A stretch of 64,000 nt of DNA from Platerodrilus igneus. Lineage: Eukaryota > Arthropoda > Insecta > Coleoptera > Lycidae. The position numbers and the translations under genes are program-made. Under the pieces are notes generated by a model. That model did no database searches. It saw only the letters and a list, made by a program, of their open reading frames with translations, and was not told the DNA's origin. Within the stretch, counting starts at the first letter, position 1. Each line of letters opens with the position of its first letter. Shown here one piece after another: positions 1 to 10,066 of this stretch. The stretch lies in the NCBI GenBank assembly GCA_036346225.1, contig JARFIW010001452.1, forward strand, positions 186,001 through 250,000, given 5' to 3'.

Positions 1-9
1 ATATATATA

Positions 10-105
10 TTGCTGTGATATACTCCTGTGAATGCGGGAACTGGGTCCTTTCAACAAAAAAATTCTAGTCCCACCGATTGGGCGTCATAAACTGCTGTGA
101 TCCTG
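10..105 (-). repeat. tRNA-Lys/PBS-like minisatellite next to (TA)n (locus A)
   Basis: A (TA) run at the window edge is followed by TTGCTGTGAT and then, about 50-80 bp on, by CCCACCGATTGGGCGTCATAAA and ACTGCTGTGAT. Read on the minus strand the order is TTTATGACGCCCAATCGGTGGG, a tail, then (TA)n. This is the order found again at 5,749-5,953 and 50,581-50,696. The core resembles the complement of the 3' end of tRNA-Lys. It may be the leader of an LTR element or a derived minisatellite. The left copy is weak and the array is cut by the window edge. Confidence 0.45.
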
Positions 106-2137
106 GTTTCGCTTCAGCTGCTCACCTAATTTTATAAACCTCCTCATTCATAAAATTAAACAACACATTCCTACCACAAACATCAACGTTAACTCTATTT
201 ACATCAATATTCAGAATACATTAAATTTTCAAATTAAATTTCAGCATAAAATTCAGTTTTAAAAAGAATTTCAAGATTAATTTTATTATCACTTTAACGT
301 GCATCCAGAATTAAAGTCCTTGTAGGATGCCTACTAATTAATATAACAATATATGCAGAGTAAAAAGGGAGCATCTACCACCCCTTTACGTTAATTAACC
401 AGGTTCGTCTAATTGAGCTCAAAGACATACCCAAATTTTCATCATAATTCAGAACATCAATACTAAATACCCCTTTCTACTTAAACAAGCAAATTTCACC
501 TTAAAATTAAAATTTTATTGTTAGTACAATTTCACTAATGTCCATTTAAAGTAAATCAATTATAAAGTTATTCAACACACACCAAAATGTCAAACAAAAT
601 AGTATAATTTACCTGAAGGTTACTGTCCTCGTAGCTTCAATGTACATCGTCCCTTTAGTTAATCACACCATTCCAACAGGATTATATTTACGGCTTCTAA
701 TTCTCAACGCTTTTAAAATTTTCTCCATCACCATTTATTTAAAGTTGTTTCTGGGCTTTTCCGGAACTCCTCTGTGTATATCTGACCCTTGTTTCGTGGA
801 TCCAGACACGTATTTGAACCATTTAATTATTAACACCCCCGAAAAATAGCAAAGAAATTCATGCTTCTTTCACCAAGATACGCCAAAACTGCCTACTTTT
901 GTGTATACATTTGTCGTTGTAAATTTTGCTAATTGGTACAGTGATACTAAATTTTATTACCTTATATCTAAGTGCACTGAAGTACATTCATGTTAGCACG
1001 TAAATAACAAACTATTTTGAATCACTAAAATATACGAGCAAACTTTAAATTATTTTATCAAACTAAAATGCACTGTTTAACATCTTCAATCAAGTCGCGG
1101 ATGTAAGAGCTTTTAACGCATCGAATAGTCAAAAGTCTAAGAGGCCGAAATTCATATTACCACCGGTATATATAGCGAATAGCCGGCACGTCGCTTTTGT
1201 CCTCAAAACAGACAATTCTTAAGAATTTCTCATTCTATGTTCCCAGTCCGTCGCTCGCGCGTCGGTTTTTACGAATTTTTCACTCGCCCCATTTAAATAT
1301 CAGAAATTCTCACACGGCACGCAAACATGTCCGAGAAAAACTAATTAATTTTGTACAGAAATTGTTGTTTCTACCTCTGATATTTGCATCCTATTTTCAA
1401 CCAATTGTGACCTCGTGACGTTGCTTAAATCACGCCTTTACTATATGTGTCTTTGCTTGACGCATTTTCTCTTTCCTTTTCTAACCTGTTCGTATTGCTG
1501 CAAATTGATATTCTTTATTATCGATTATATTTTAGTCCATGTGGACTATCTGGGTTTAATAACCCCGTATCGCACCTTCTCGTGAATATTAAGCCCCGGT
1601 TTCTCCAAGATTCTTTGTAAACATTAATTATCTGCAAAATTTTCGCCGAATGAGCTTTTTAAATAAACCCTGTTTTGTATTTCGTGCTAAAGCATCTGAC
1701 CGTTTCCAATATCCTTAGAATCGACATGTTTATCTAAACAAATTAAACTGAAATTGCCTTTTAAAATACGCAGGTGTGTTCAAACATCCTACTTCTAACT
1801 AACACTTCTAGGATTTGCATTTTACAAGTTTCTGTAGATATTATCTGTACGTTTTGTTCAATACCGGTTACTTGAAATAGAGTTAATTAAGATAAATTTT
1901 GCACGTAATTTCCATTTGTTTAGGAATAATTACATTACACGCAGAGCTTTTTTAATACTGCTTCTTTTGATATAAAGCGTCTTGTACATGATTTAAATCT
2001 CTTATGTTTAATGAAACTAATAAATTTTTATGCTTCACGGTTTTAATAACGCGTATTATATAATAATATTCATTATACACGGTGATTAAAATTATTTGAT
2101 GTGATTATTTAATTTTCTACCCTGGTCTAAATATGAG

Positions 2138-2139
<2 letters not shown>
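106..2139. other. Unassigned AT-rich sequence
   Basis: No recognisable gene or repeat boundary is visible. The short open frames (about 70 codons, for example 640-849 and 1,197-1,418) have no recognisable motif and are as expected by chance at this length. Confidence 0.5.

Positions 2140-2175
<36 letters not shown>
2140..2175. repeat. (TA)n microsatellite
   Basis: About 18 perfect TA dinucleotides stand at the left edge of the first 2-kb unit. Confidence 0.95.
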
Positions 2176-2177
<2 letters not shown>

Positions 2178-2180
<3 letters not shown>

Positions 2181-4225
2181 TGATAATACGATTACTTAGG
2201 GGTATATAAGGTCATAGGGGAGGTATACTGTATGTGAACATTATAAACATAAAGAAAACCAAACATTTAAATCATAAAAAGTACATCATTCGGTCATAAT
2301 GCAAAAAAGTAAATTCCAATCACCTTGTATAAAATCAACAACTAGCCACAATTAATAAAAGTAAGCTCACTCTGCAACAACTTAAAAACGTTAATCAAAA
2401 TAAATAAATTTGGAAGTCATTCAATACATTTCTAAACATTTAAAACATTCTCAAACGCCAAAGCAAATACAAATCAACTTGTATAAAATAAAAGCAATCT
2501 CATTCTGTAATAACTGAACCGCATTTAGTTAAAGAAATAATTCTGGGCGCAACCCAATTCATTTTAAAACATTTAAGGCATTCATAAACTCCGAATAATT
2601 ACAAATTAGGCATATTTAAACGTGAAACAAATCTCTTTAAACTTGACGTATTGCATAAGGAATAAAAAGCATTAAAACGTATAAAACAAATGTTAAAAAA
2701 AACGAGCATATTTCATAACGCAATAAGATACAGATATTGGAGCAAAACGCGTACGTGACATTAGAAATGTAAAAATCGCCATATTTTCGTAAAGCCCGGC
2801 ATGGGTAAACAAAATATGGAATCCTAAGTTTTGGTATACGTGCAGAATTAAATGGAAAATTTAACAAATTCCTGTACAAACTTATGTCTACGTGATGTTT
2901 CAAGCACAAACTACAACACTTGTTCGCAATTCCCAATACAAAATTATATCTATGTGCAAAGTCAATGGCATAGAGTAAGCAAATTTGAATAAACCCAACA
3001 GGTTAAGAGATAGGAGAAAACGAACTTGTTCTATATAAAGAACATAAACTGATTAGAGACATTCATTCCATTAAAGGCGCATGGCTGTACCAATCTAGAC
3101 GAATTTATTACGTAAATCTGAAATTAAGTGAAGCCAAAAGTGATATACAATTGAATAACGTAAAAAATTAAGGACAAAAATTAGCAGAAGTACGTGTTCG
3201 TGAAAATCTGCTGTTAGCATTAAAAACGTAAGTTTAAATTTAATTAATGTAAACATAATCTTTAACATTTATTAATTTAGGGCTCTAAGTAATTATCTAA
3301 GTAATGTTCTACGAAGTGATCTAAGAAATTATCTAAGGAACTATCGCAGTATTATCCAAGTGATGAGATAAGTAATGATGTTAAACTAAATAAGCAACTA
3401 AAAAATTTACTAAAAAACGACGCTAAACAAAATTTCAGAGGTTAAAAAAGGTTAAAAGCCAAGTTAAAGGATCAACGACTGGAACTAGCAGTCGATCTGG
3501 TTCAATAAGTTTCCGTAGAAGCAAACAGAAAATACAAGGTCAGAATTTAATTTCATAATTTCTTGTATGTTGCATGTCTTATATTTCATAAAGGTAAAAT
3601 TCACATGTAATATACGTAACTTTTTGTGTAAAAGGTCAACCAAAAACTTTAGTTGGTATGTAAATATTACGTTAAAAGAGGAATAGTTTTTTTGAACGTT
3701 CAACAAAGCTTTCAATAAAAAACAATTTTTTTTGCTGGATTTTATTGCTTAAAATTTGGTAGTGGACAAATTTACTAAGAATATTTATTTTCATTTGATT
3801 TAAAAGTTTTTTTTATAGCTAATGATACCACAAAGACGTAGAGTTATAAATTGTACATTTTCTTAGCTTATTATACAAATTTGGAGAATTTCGTTTATAT
3901 TATTCAGGTATATGAGGTGTTAGAAGGGAGTAGGTAACTATTCTTTGTTATCATATCGTCCTTCACTCTGTACAGGGCATAACTGAACTACTCATGACAA
4001 ATTTAATTGTGTTGATTTTAAAATTAATTTTGATATTTTAGAGGCACAGAGAGGTGGCGGTCAGCAAAGCAACTGAGCGTTTAAACACACCGGGCGTACG
4101 GCGATATTGTAGCATAAAAGTCTAAGTTATCATTTCATCTTATTAATTGTAATACGTTAGTATTTTTTTAGCAACTTACCTTGTGTAAAAAACTACCTAA
4201 AATATTTATATAATATTTATATAAT
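2178..4225 (+). repeat. Tandem 2-kb repeat, unit 1
   Basis: The unit opens with TTAGGGGTATATAAGGTCAT and AGGGG, right after (TA)n. Later come a donor-like ACGTAAGT (about 3,225), a 12-bp-period array near 3,280-3,385 (AAGTAATTATCT and variants), GGTGGCGGT...ACACCGGGCGTACGGCG (about 4,057-4,105), and ATCATTTCATCTTATTAATTG followed by ACTTACCTTGTGTAAA (about 4,128-4,195). The same blocks recur in order in units 2 and/or 3. No open frame longer than 100 codons is seen. The unit could be a duplicated transposon relic or a duplicated non-coding RNA locus; nothing identifies its origin. Confidence 0.6.
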
Positions 4226-5748
4226 ATAGGGTAGTTTAGGGGTATGTTAAGTCACAGGGGTCGTGGAGTAAATAAAAGAAACTTTCAGTTAACAAAAGCA
4301 CATAATTACAGATATTATAAGAGTAAAAAAATAGGTCACTATACACATTGTTAGTTGAGAGCACACTGTATATAAAAATACATGAGATTAAACGCATAAG
4401 AAATAGAAATATCCAAGAGTGGTTACAAGTTAAGATAAGATTTGAAAACGTAACAAAATGCATCAAAATTAAATCAACGGGAAACCTATATGAGTTGGCT
4501 TGATAAATATTTAACAAGAGCGTTAAATATATAATCGTATACGCAGTCTAAATTATGTATTATTTGAAAATCGTACGTGATATAAATAATTACATTTGTT
4601 CAAAAATATCAACTAGAAAATAAACAAGCACCAGATTATGTAGGTTTAGATTAGAATAAGTAATAAACAATAAATATGTGATTTAATAAACGGAAATTCG
4701 TGGGACTTCTCAATGAAATACCATGGTAGGTGAGTGTAATACGTGACAAATCAAGCATTCATCCGAATATTTCAACTAAACAATAGGTAAAATTCCCGGA
4801 ATACACAAAGATAAAGACAAAAGGTGTTGTCCCAACACGTGAATGAACGAATGTAAAACAAGAGAGGTACGGCTTTATAAACGATAAGAATTGAGCGACG
4901 AGTTTAGTATACATTTTAAACTGGGCTTCGACGATACTCTGAACTGCTAAATTATTTACGTAACCAGTGCTACAAAAGTAAATTAAAATCATTTTGAAAA
5001 GTGTACGAATTGTGCAAGTGTGAGCCGATCTATTATAGACGTAAGTAAATAACGACTTAATAAAAATACATTTCTAAGATAAATAAAACAGGGCTCCGGT
5101 TAATTACTCCTGTTAATTACTCTGGTTAATTACTTCTGTTTAATTGCTTTTTGGTAATTACTTCTTGTTAAATACTGACATGGTAAATGTTCTATTACTG
5201 TCTTGTTAATTACCGACATGGAAATTCTTTTTATTACTGATATTCAAATTGAATTTTAAATAGGATTTTAATTTATGGAATTGGATTTTAATAACGTTTT
5301 GGATAGTATTTTGGTTTTGATGTCGACTTCCAAATTCGACTCTAAATATTCAGACTTGGCATGAAAACTATTGGGGGATGCAGAGGAACTACAGAACCAT
5401 TCCAGGTTAGCGATATTGATATAATTTATTACTGAAAACTGTTTTAATTCAATATTTTTCGTATATATAAGAGTAGCCAAAACAGTAGTTTTATTGATCA
5501 ATTTATGAAAGGTAATAGGCATCATGAAACGTTTCAAAAGGTCTGTAAATATAAACAAAAAGGCTAGTTTTGCTGACTTCAATTTCTTAAATATAGTATA
5601 TGTAAATATTCTGAAAAGGGGAAGATTTTAAAAGTTGTAAATATTTAATCATTATATTGTGTATTGTAGAATTGCTTTATTTAATTGAATCAGCTAGTTG
5701 ATGCAAAGAAAATCCATAACTTAACATTTCACATCATAGGTACTTGGT

Positions 5749-5951
5749 TGATCAAAGGGGCAAATAAAAATATCATAGCATTTTATGATAGACCCAAATC
5801 GTGGGGCATAATATAAATGGGATAACACAGCATTTTATGACGCTCATCGTAGGGGCTGGTTGATTATAATAAGAGTAACATTGCATTTTATGACATGCCC
5901 AAGCGTGGGGCTAAAAATTAATGAAACACCGTAGGGGCCGCAGCATCACAG

Positions 5952-5953
<2 letters not shown>
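5749..5953 (+). repeat. 53-bp minisatellite with tRNA-Lys/PBS-like core (locus B)
   Basis: CATTTTATGA starts at 5,779, 5,831 and 5,884 (spacing 52-53 bp). Each copy is followed by a core of the form (A/G)CNCA..CGT(A/G)GGG(C). Partial copies flank these three. The array runs into ACAGCAA(TA)n. The core resembles the complement of the tRNA-Lys 3' end (CGCCCAACGTGGGGC), the sequence many LTR elements use as primer-binding site. A primer-binding site is normally single, so a tandem series is unexpected. Confidence 0.65.
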
Positions 5954-5994
<41 letters not shown>

Positions 5995-6012
5995 TACATA
6001 TATATATATATA
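5954..6012. repeat. (TA)n microsatellite
   Basis: TA dinucleotides with a few CACA/CATA interruptions, directly after the 53-bp minisatellite. Confidence 0.95.
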
Positions 6013-6105
6013 ACAATTAATAAAATGAAATAATAACCTAGACTTTTATGCAAAGCCCAAATGATCATTTCAAATCGAGCTAGTAATTGAAAGAAGAAAA
6101 TATAA

Positions 6106-6178
6106 GGTCTTGAACAGGATTTGAACCTGTATCTTAGTCTTTCCGGGACTATGCGTTTACCAATTACGCCACCAAGAT
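6106..6178 (-). tRNA. tRNA-like sequence (pseudo-tRNA or SINE head)
   Basis: On the minus strand a 73-nt sequence folds as a cloverleaf: acceptor ATCTTGG/TCAAGAC (one A-C mismatch, one wobble), short D stem GCG/CGC with an A-box-like TGGCGTAATTGG, perfect anticodon stem TAGTC/GACTA with loop CCGGAAA, four-base variable loop, and perfect T arm ACAGG-TTCAAAT-CCTGT with a B-box-like GGTTCAAATCC. The formal anticodon would be GGA (Ser). However, position 33 is C rather than U, and a tRNA-Ser should have a long variable arm. A tRNA-derived pseudogene or SINE head is therefore more likely than a working tRNA. Confidence 0.55.
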
Positions 6179-6300
6179 CGATGACTTTAATTGGAAAACC
6201 TAACTTTTAATTACGTTTAGCATTTTTGTTAATTATCATTTCATCTTATTAATTGTAATACGTTAGTAGGTATTTATCAACTTACATTGCGTAAAATTAC

Positions 6301-6303
<3 letters not shown>

Positions 6304-6350
<47 letters not shown>
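6304..6350. repeat. (TA)n microsatellite
   Basis: TA run with one TG break, separating units 2 and 3 of the 2-kb array. Confidence 0.95.
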
Positions 6351-7959
6351 GTTGTGATAAGCGGTTGTTTAGGAGGGTGTATTCAATAGCAAGGGTCGTG
6401 TAGTAATTATAAATAACAATAGGAATCAGAAAACTGCATTTATTTAGCAGAAAAATAAGTAATTCATGCATTAGGTAAATAGCAAGCATTTGACACCCTG
6501 TATATAGACTGTAAGTAATTTTAAGTAATGCCAGTAGGCATATCTTTCAACAATAGAACGCGTATTCAGCAGAGAAATAATCGTACATGTAATTAAATTA
6601 CGTTGGGAAGTGTTTAATTGGTTATAAAACAAATACGCAGATAAAACCTAACAAAGCTAAATGCAATTACGCTGGAACGATAAGCACTTTGATAAGAAAA
6701 CGCAGTTTCAAAGATCAGTTTAAATAAATACATGAACGAAAACAGCACTAGAGTTACATTATTTATTTTTGTACAATTATCCAAAACCATTATCTATACA
6801 AAACAACAGACGTGAGTTGAAAATCTGGCCACGTAAACAAATAATAAAGTATCAAACAATAGCAAATAACAAGCATAATTTCATCAGAAACAGCTTAAAA
6901 ATACAGGGAATATTAAAGACAAAAGCTGGTTGGTTGAAACAATCTGTAAAACTGCTTGGAAACCCAACCCAGATGTAGTGGGAAAAGGCTATTTAACACC
7001 CAGCGGTGATACGACAAGTCAGTTCACACTTGATGTACGTCGAATCCACGACATTTTTAACCAGAAATCTACGCGTCAAATAAATAAAGTTTAGAATACA
7101 TCAAATTTATGTTATAATGAAAATAGTGTTACATAAAAAAAAAATTGTGTTAAGAGTATATGAAAAGTTTTTGCCGTTTTTTTCAGAAAACGTGAGTAGA
7201 AATTGGGTAATTAATTTAAATTAAATATTTATAATCATATAGGGCTTCTAATCGGATTCTGGTACAATTCTAATTGACCTCTAATCAAATTCTAATTGGC
7301 TTCTGGTACAATTCTGGTACAATTCTAATCTGCATCGAAAGCATTTAAGGGAAGAGATTTAAAGCATATGCAAAGAAATATAAAATAAAGAAGCACGAGG
7401 TAATTTTTGGAAAACAAGGAGTAATTGTACTCGAATATTGGTTCAATTAAGCAGAGCATTGGTATACGATTGAAGACGACAAGGGGGTGTTGATTCACAA
7501 CACAAAACAACATATCAGGCCAGATCTACTCAATTTTAAGATATTTTTTTAATTTAAATTTTAATACTGAATCTGTTTAATTTATCCAAAACTTGTAAAG
7601 AAGTCAACAAGAAACATTGCATACGGTAAACTTACGTACTAAATCATAAAGACGTCTAGAACGTTCAGGATTTTTTGGTAAAGGTATAGTTTTTTGCGAC
7701 TTTATATTGAAACTAAAAGAATATAAATTTTGGGATAAATAACAAACATGATATTAATTGATTGAAGGGTGTATTTATAGAATTTCAAAAATTGTAAATA
7801 TTATTTCCTTTCATTATATGAAATTAATCGACTTCGTCTTATTAATTCAAATAGGTAATCATAAAGGGGTGAAAAAAGAAAATTGATCATCGTAACGTTA
7901 AATTGAGAGAACGCATAGCGGTGGCGTTAAGTAGAACGTTTGTTACACCGAGTACGGCG

Positions 7960-8000
<41 letters not shown>
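6351..8000 (+). repeat. Tandem 2-kb repeat, unit 3 (shorter)
   Basis: The head GGTTGTTTAGGAGGGTGTAT and AAGGGTCGTGTAGTAA matches GGGGTCGTGGAGTAA of unit 2. A donor-like ACGTGAGT (about 7,190) precedes an array of TTCTAATTGRC/TTCTGGTACAA repeats (about 7,238-7,332). GCGGTGGCGTTAAG...TACACCGAGTACGGCGT (about 7,918-7,960) matches GGTGGCGGT...ACACCGGGCGTACGGCG of unit 1. The unit ends at (TA)n. Confidence 0.55.
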
Positions 8001-8002
<2 letters not shown>

Positions 8003-8024
8003 GTAGATTTTTACACAAGGTAAG

Positions 8025-8069
<45 letters not shown>
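7960..8069. repeat. Two (TA)n tracts around an inverted unit-end block
   Basis: Two long TA runs (7,960-7,999 and 8,027-8,069) enclose TTAGGTAGATTTTTACACAAG GTAAGT-like sequence at about 8,000-8,026. This is the reverse complement of the unit-end block CTTACCTTGTGTAAA...CTACCTAA seen at 4,177 and 6,275. The end of the array is therefore inverted. Confidence 0.7.
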
Positions 8070-8071
<2 letters not shown>

Positions 8072-9697
8072 AGCGAGTGGAGCACTCCATACGAATTATT
8101 CGCTAGCATCTAAATGACAAGTAATATAAAAAATTTCTGAACAAGTATATGCAGAATAAAATAATTTCCAGCAAAGTGTGTTTTATCGAAGTTGATATTT
8201 TTTGAATTAAAAAAATAAATAATGTAGGTACATTTTTAAAATATTTTTACCCATATCTATGACTTTTTGAAATAAATCGATTTTAAGGAAATTTCAGAAT
8301 GCATGCCAAAATAAAATAACTGCGAATTTAATAAAAATAAACAGATTTGCCTTTCGCCCACTTATTAATATCTTTTGCTATTCTTAATACAATGTTTACT
8401 ATCATGTCACATTATATAGGGTGTTTGCAATCAAGCTGTATATTACTGACCAACCCAAATTTAAACAACTTGTTTAACTTAAATGGAACACTCAATATTT
8501 GTGTTTAACCATTCGATTGCTCAGCCGATACCTTTTCAATCCGTATTAGGGTTGTCCATCCAGAAGTTTCTGAGAAACTTCGAAATTTCATAATTAATTA
8601 TTGTAGTTATTGGAGTTGCCTACCCAGTTTTTCTGAGAAATTTCAAAATTTTATAACTTATGATTGTGGTTTCTACTAATATAGCAATATATTAAACTTT
8701 ACGTTGGTTTCGGAGATACTTGACAAATTGATATTATTGTTTTTATCTACAATTTATCATGGTATATATACTTTTTTTCCTGTTTATTGACGAACTAAAA
8801 CTGCTTGCCAATTTTCTTAGTTTTAGTATATAATATTCGTATTCTCTAATACGTTTTTTAATTAATTTCAGATCCTTGCTATTGAGAAGCTGCCTGGAAT
8901 GTGCAAAAAAAATATGAGATTACAACTGCATACCACAATTGGATAACCGGAAAAACAATAACCGTATTTCCACAAAATTTTACAGACAAATTTTGTTGAA
9001 CATGTTCACATTCGCATTTTGACTTCACTTAGTTCTCGCTTTGCATGCCTGTCTAACCGCCCGTTATAAGCTGTTTTGTCAATTTTTGTGACCTGTATTT
9101 TAATATAAACAAAATTTTGCCATTTGGTACGAGTAAGGACGTATTCGAAAGTTAATTTTATATTGCTTAGAATGAGATAAGATATTTATTGTATAACTTG
9201 AATTTTTATCTCTAAAGGCTAAAAATATAGGTTCGTTTACGTTTGTATCCACAGCAAACTTCGGATATAAAACATTTTTTGAATAAAACAAGTTTAGCGT
9301 TACGTTTTGGTATTGCTATGACTTTGTATCCCTTTGACTAACTATCCCATGCTGTCGAATTGACCTCTGTGACTCCATCGTGAATTAGAAAAATTTTCGA
9401 TTTAGAATCTGAAGAAGGAAACTAATTTATTTCGGCTTAGGGATGACATGGAACACCTAAATATATTGTTTATGCTCGATTCTAGAGGTTAAATAAAGAT
9501 AGTTTTAGAAGTTTTAGCTGTAAGGTAAAGAAAAACGAACCAAAAAGAGATGTCTTGTTAGTAATTGTTTAGTATAGCAGATGCATCGCACCTGATTTAG
9601 CACCAAACGCCCATAGCTTACGTTATAGGGAGGGGTCAAAACAGAATTGGACTTCGACTAAGTTATGTTCGCAATGCGTTACGGAGTATTATATGAA
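8070..9697. other. Unassigned sequence with a short local duplication
   Basis: No gene is recognised. At about 8,550-8,680 a segment of some 65 bp occurs twice in tandem (GTTGTCCATCCAGAAGTTTC and TTGCCTACCCAGTTTTTCTG, each followed by GAGAAA(C/T)TTC(G/A)AAATTT). Otherwise it is plain AT-rich sequence. Confidence 0.4.
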
Positions 9698-10066
9698 TTA
9701 CGAGAGAGCAAGGAGGTGGGGTATAGGTTTATTGTACAAATTGTACACATTATTATATTCTAGTAAATTATATTTATCACTTAATTTTATGATTTCAGGA
9801 TTAATAGAAATGAAGCAATAAACTCTTTCTCCATCGGAAAGCCTCCATAAAATTTCTAGTCTTGCCCAATGAGGATAAAGAATTGAAACATATTTATAAG
9901 GATGACATAGTCGATAATATCCGTAACTAGGCCTTCTTACCAGAGAAATGAGGAAACAAAGATTATCCATCTGCCAATACATTATAAAAGGTCGTGCCGT
10001 TCCTTGAAAAAGTTTGTAATCATATTTCACTTTAATAGTTTCTGTATTGGTAAATCCCACCAACAA
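9698..10066 (-). CDS. Open frame of unknown nature (122 codons)
   Basis: This is an uninterrupted frame on the minus strand. Its composition is rich in Tyr, Leu and Ile and includes aromatic and proline runs (GYYRLCHPYKYVSILYPHWA), which looks less random than most frames here. It does not start at ATG (the open stretch begins TTG-TTG-GTG); the first Met codons are inside. I recognise no domain. It could be an exon, a decayed element protein, or chance. Nothing around it supports a gene model. Confidence 0.15.
   Translation of the reverse strand: MLVGFTNTETIKVKYDYKLFQGTARPFIMYWQMDNLCFLISLVRRPSYGYYRLCHPYKYVSILYPHWARLEILWRLSDGERVYCFISINPEIIKLSDKYNLLEYNNVYNLYNKPIPHLLALS

Larger units (their letters stand above)
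4226..6303 (+). repeat. Tandem 2-kb repeat, unit 2
   Basis: The head TTTAGGGGTATGTTAAGTCA matches the head of unit 1. A donor-like GACGTAAGT at about 5,037 is followed by an array of GTTAATTACTCT-like 12-15-bp repeats (about 5,095-5,225). The end block ATCATTTCATCTTATTAATTG plus CTTACATTGCGTAAAATTACC (about 6,236-6,302) matches the end of unit 1 closely. Unit 2 also holds the minisatellite at 5,749-5,953, an internal (TA)n and the tRNA-like sequence at 6,106-6,178, so it has probably taken up insertions. Confidence 0.6.

Noticed and set aside
3282..3385. 12-bp array of unit 1 as a coding repeat (an open LSNYLSNV-type frame)
   Set aside because: The matching arrays in units 2 and 3 are full of stops in every frame, so coding is not conserved.
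5090..5225. Regular 12-14-bp repeats as a CRISPR array
   Set aside because: Units are far too short and degenerate, there are no spacers of CRISPR length, and the sequence is eukaryotic.
6301..6489. 62-codon minus-strand frame ending in Tyr-Ile repeats
   Set aside because: Half of it is (TA)n translation.
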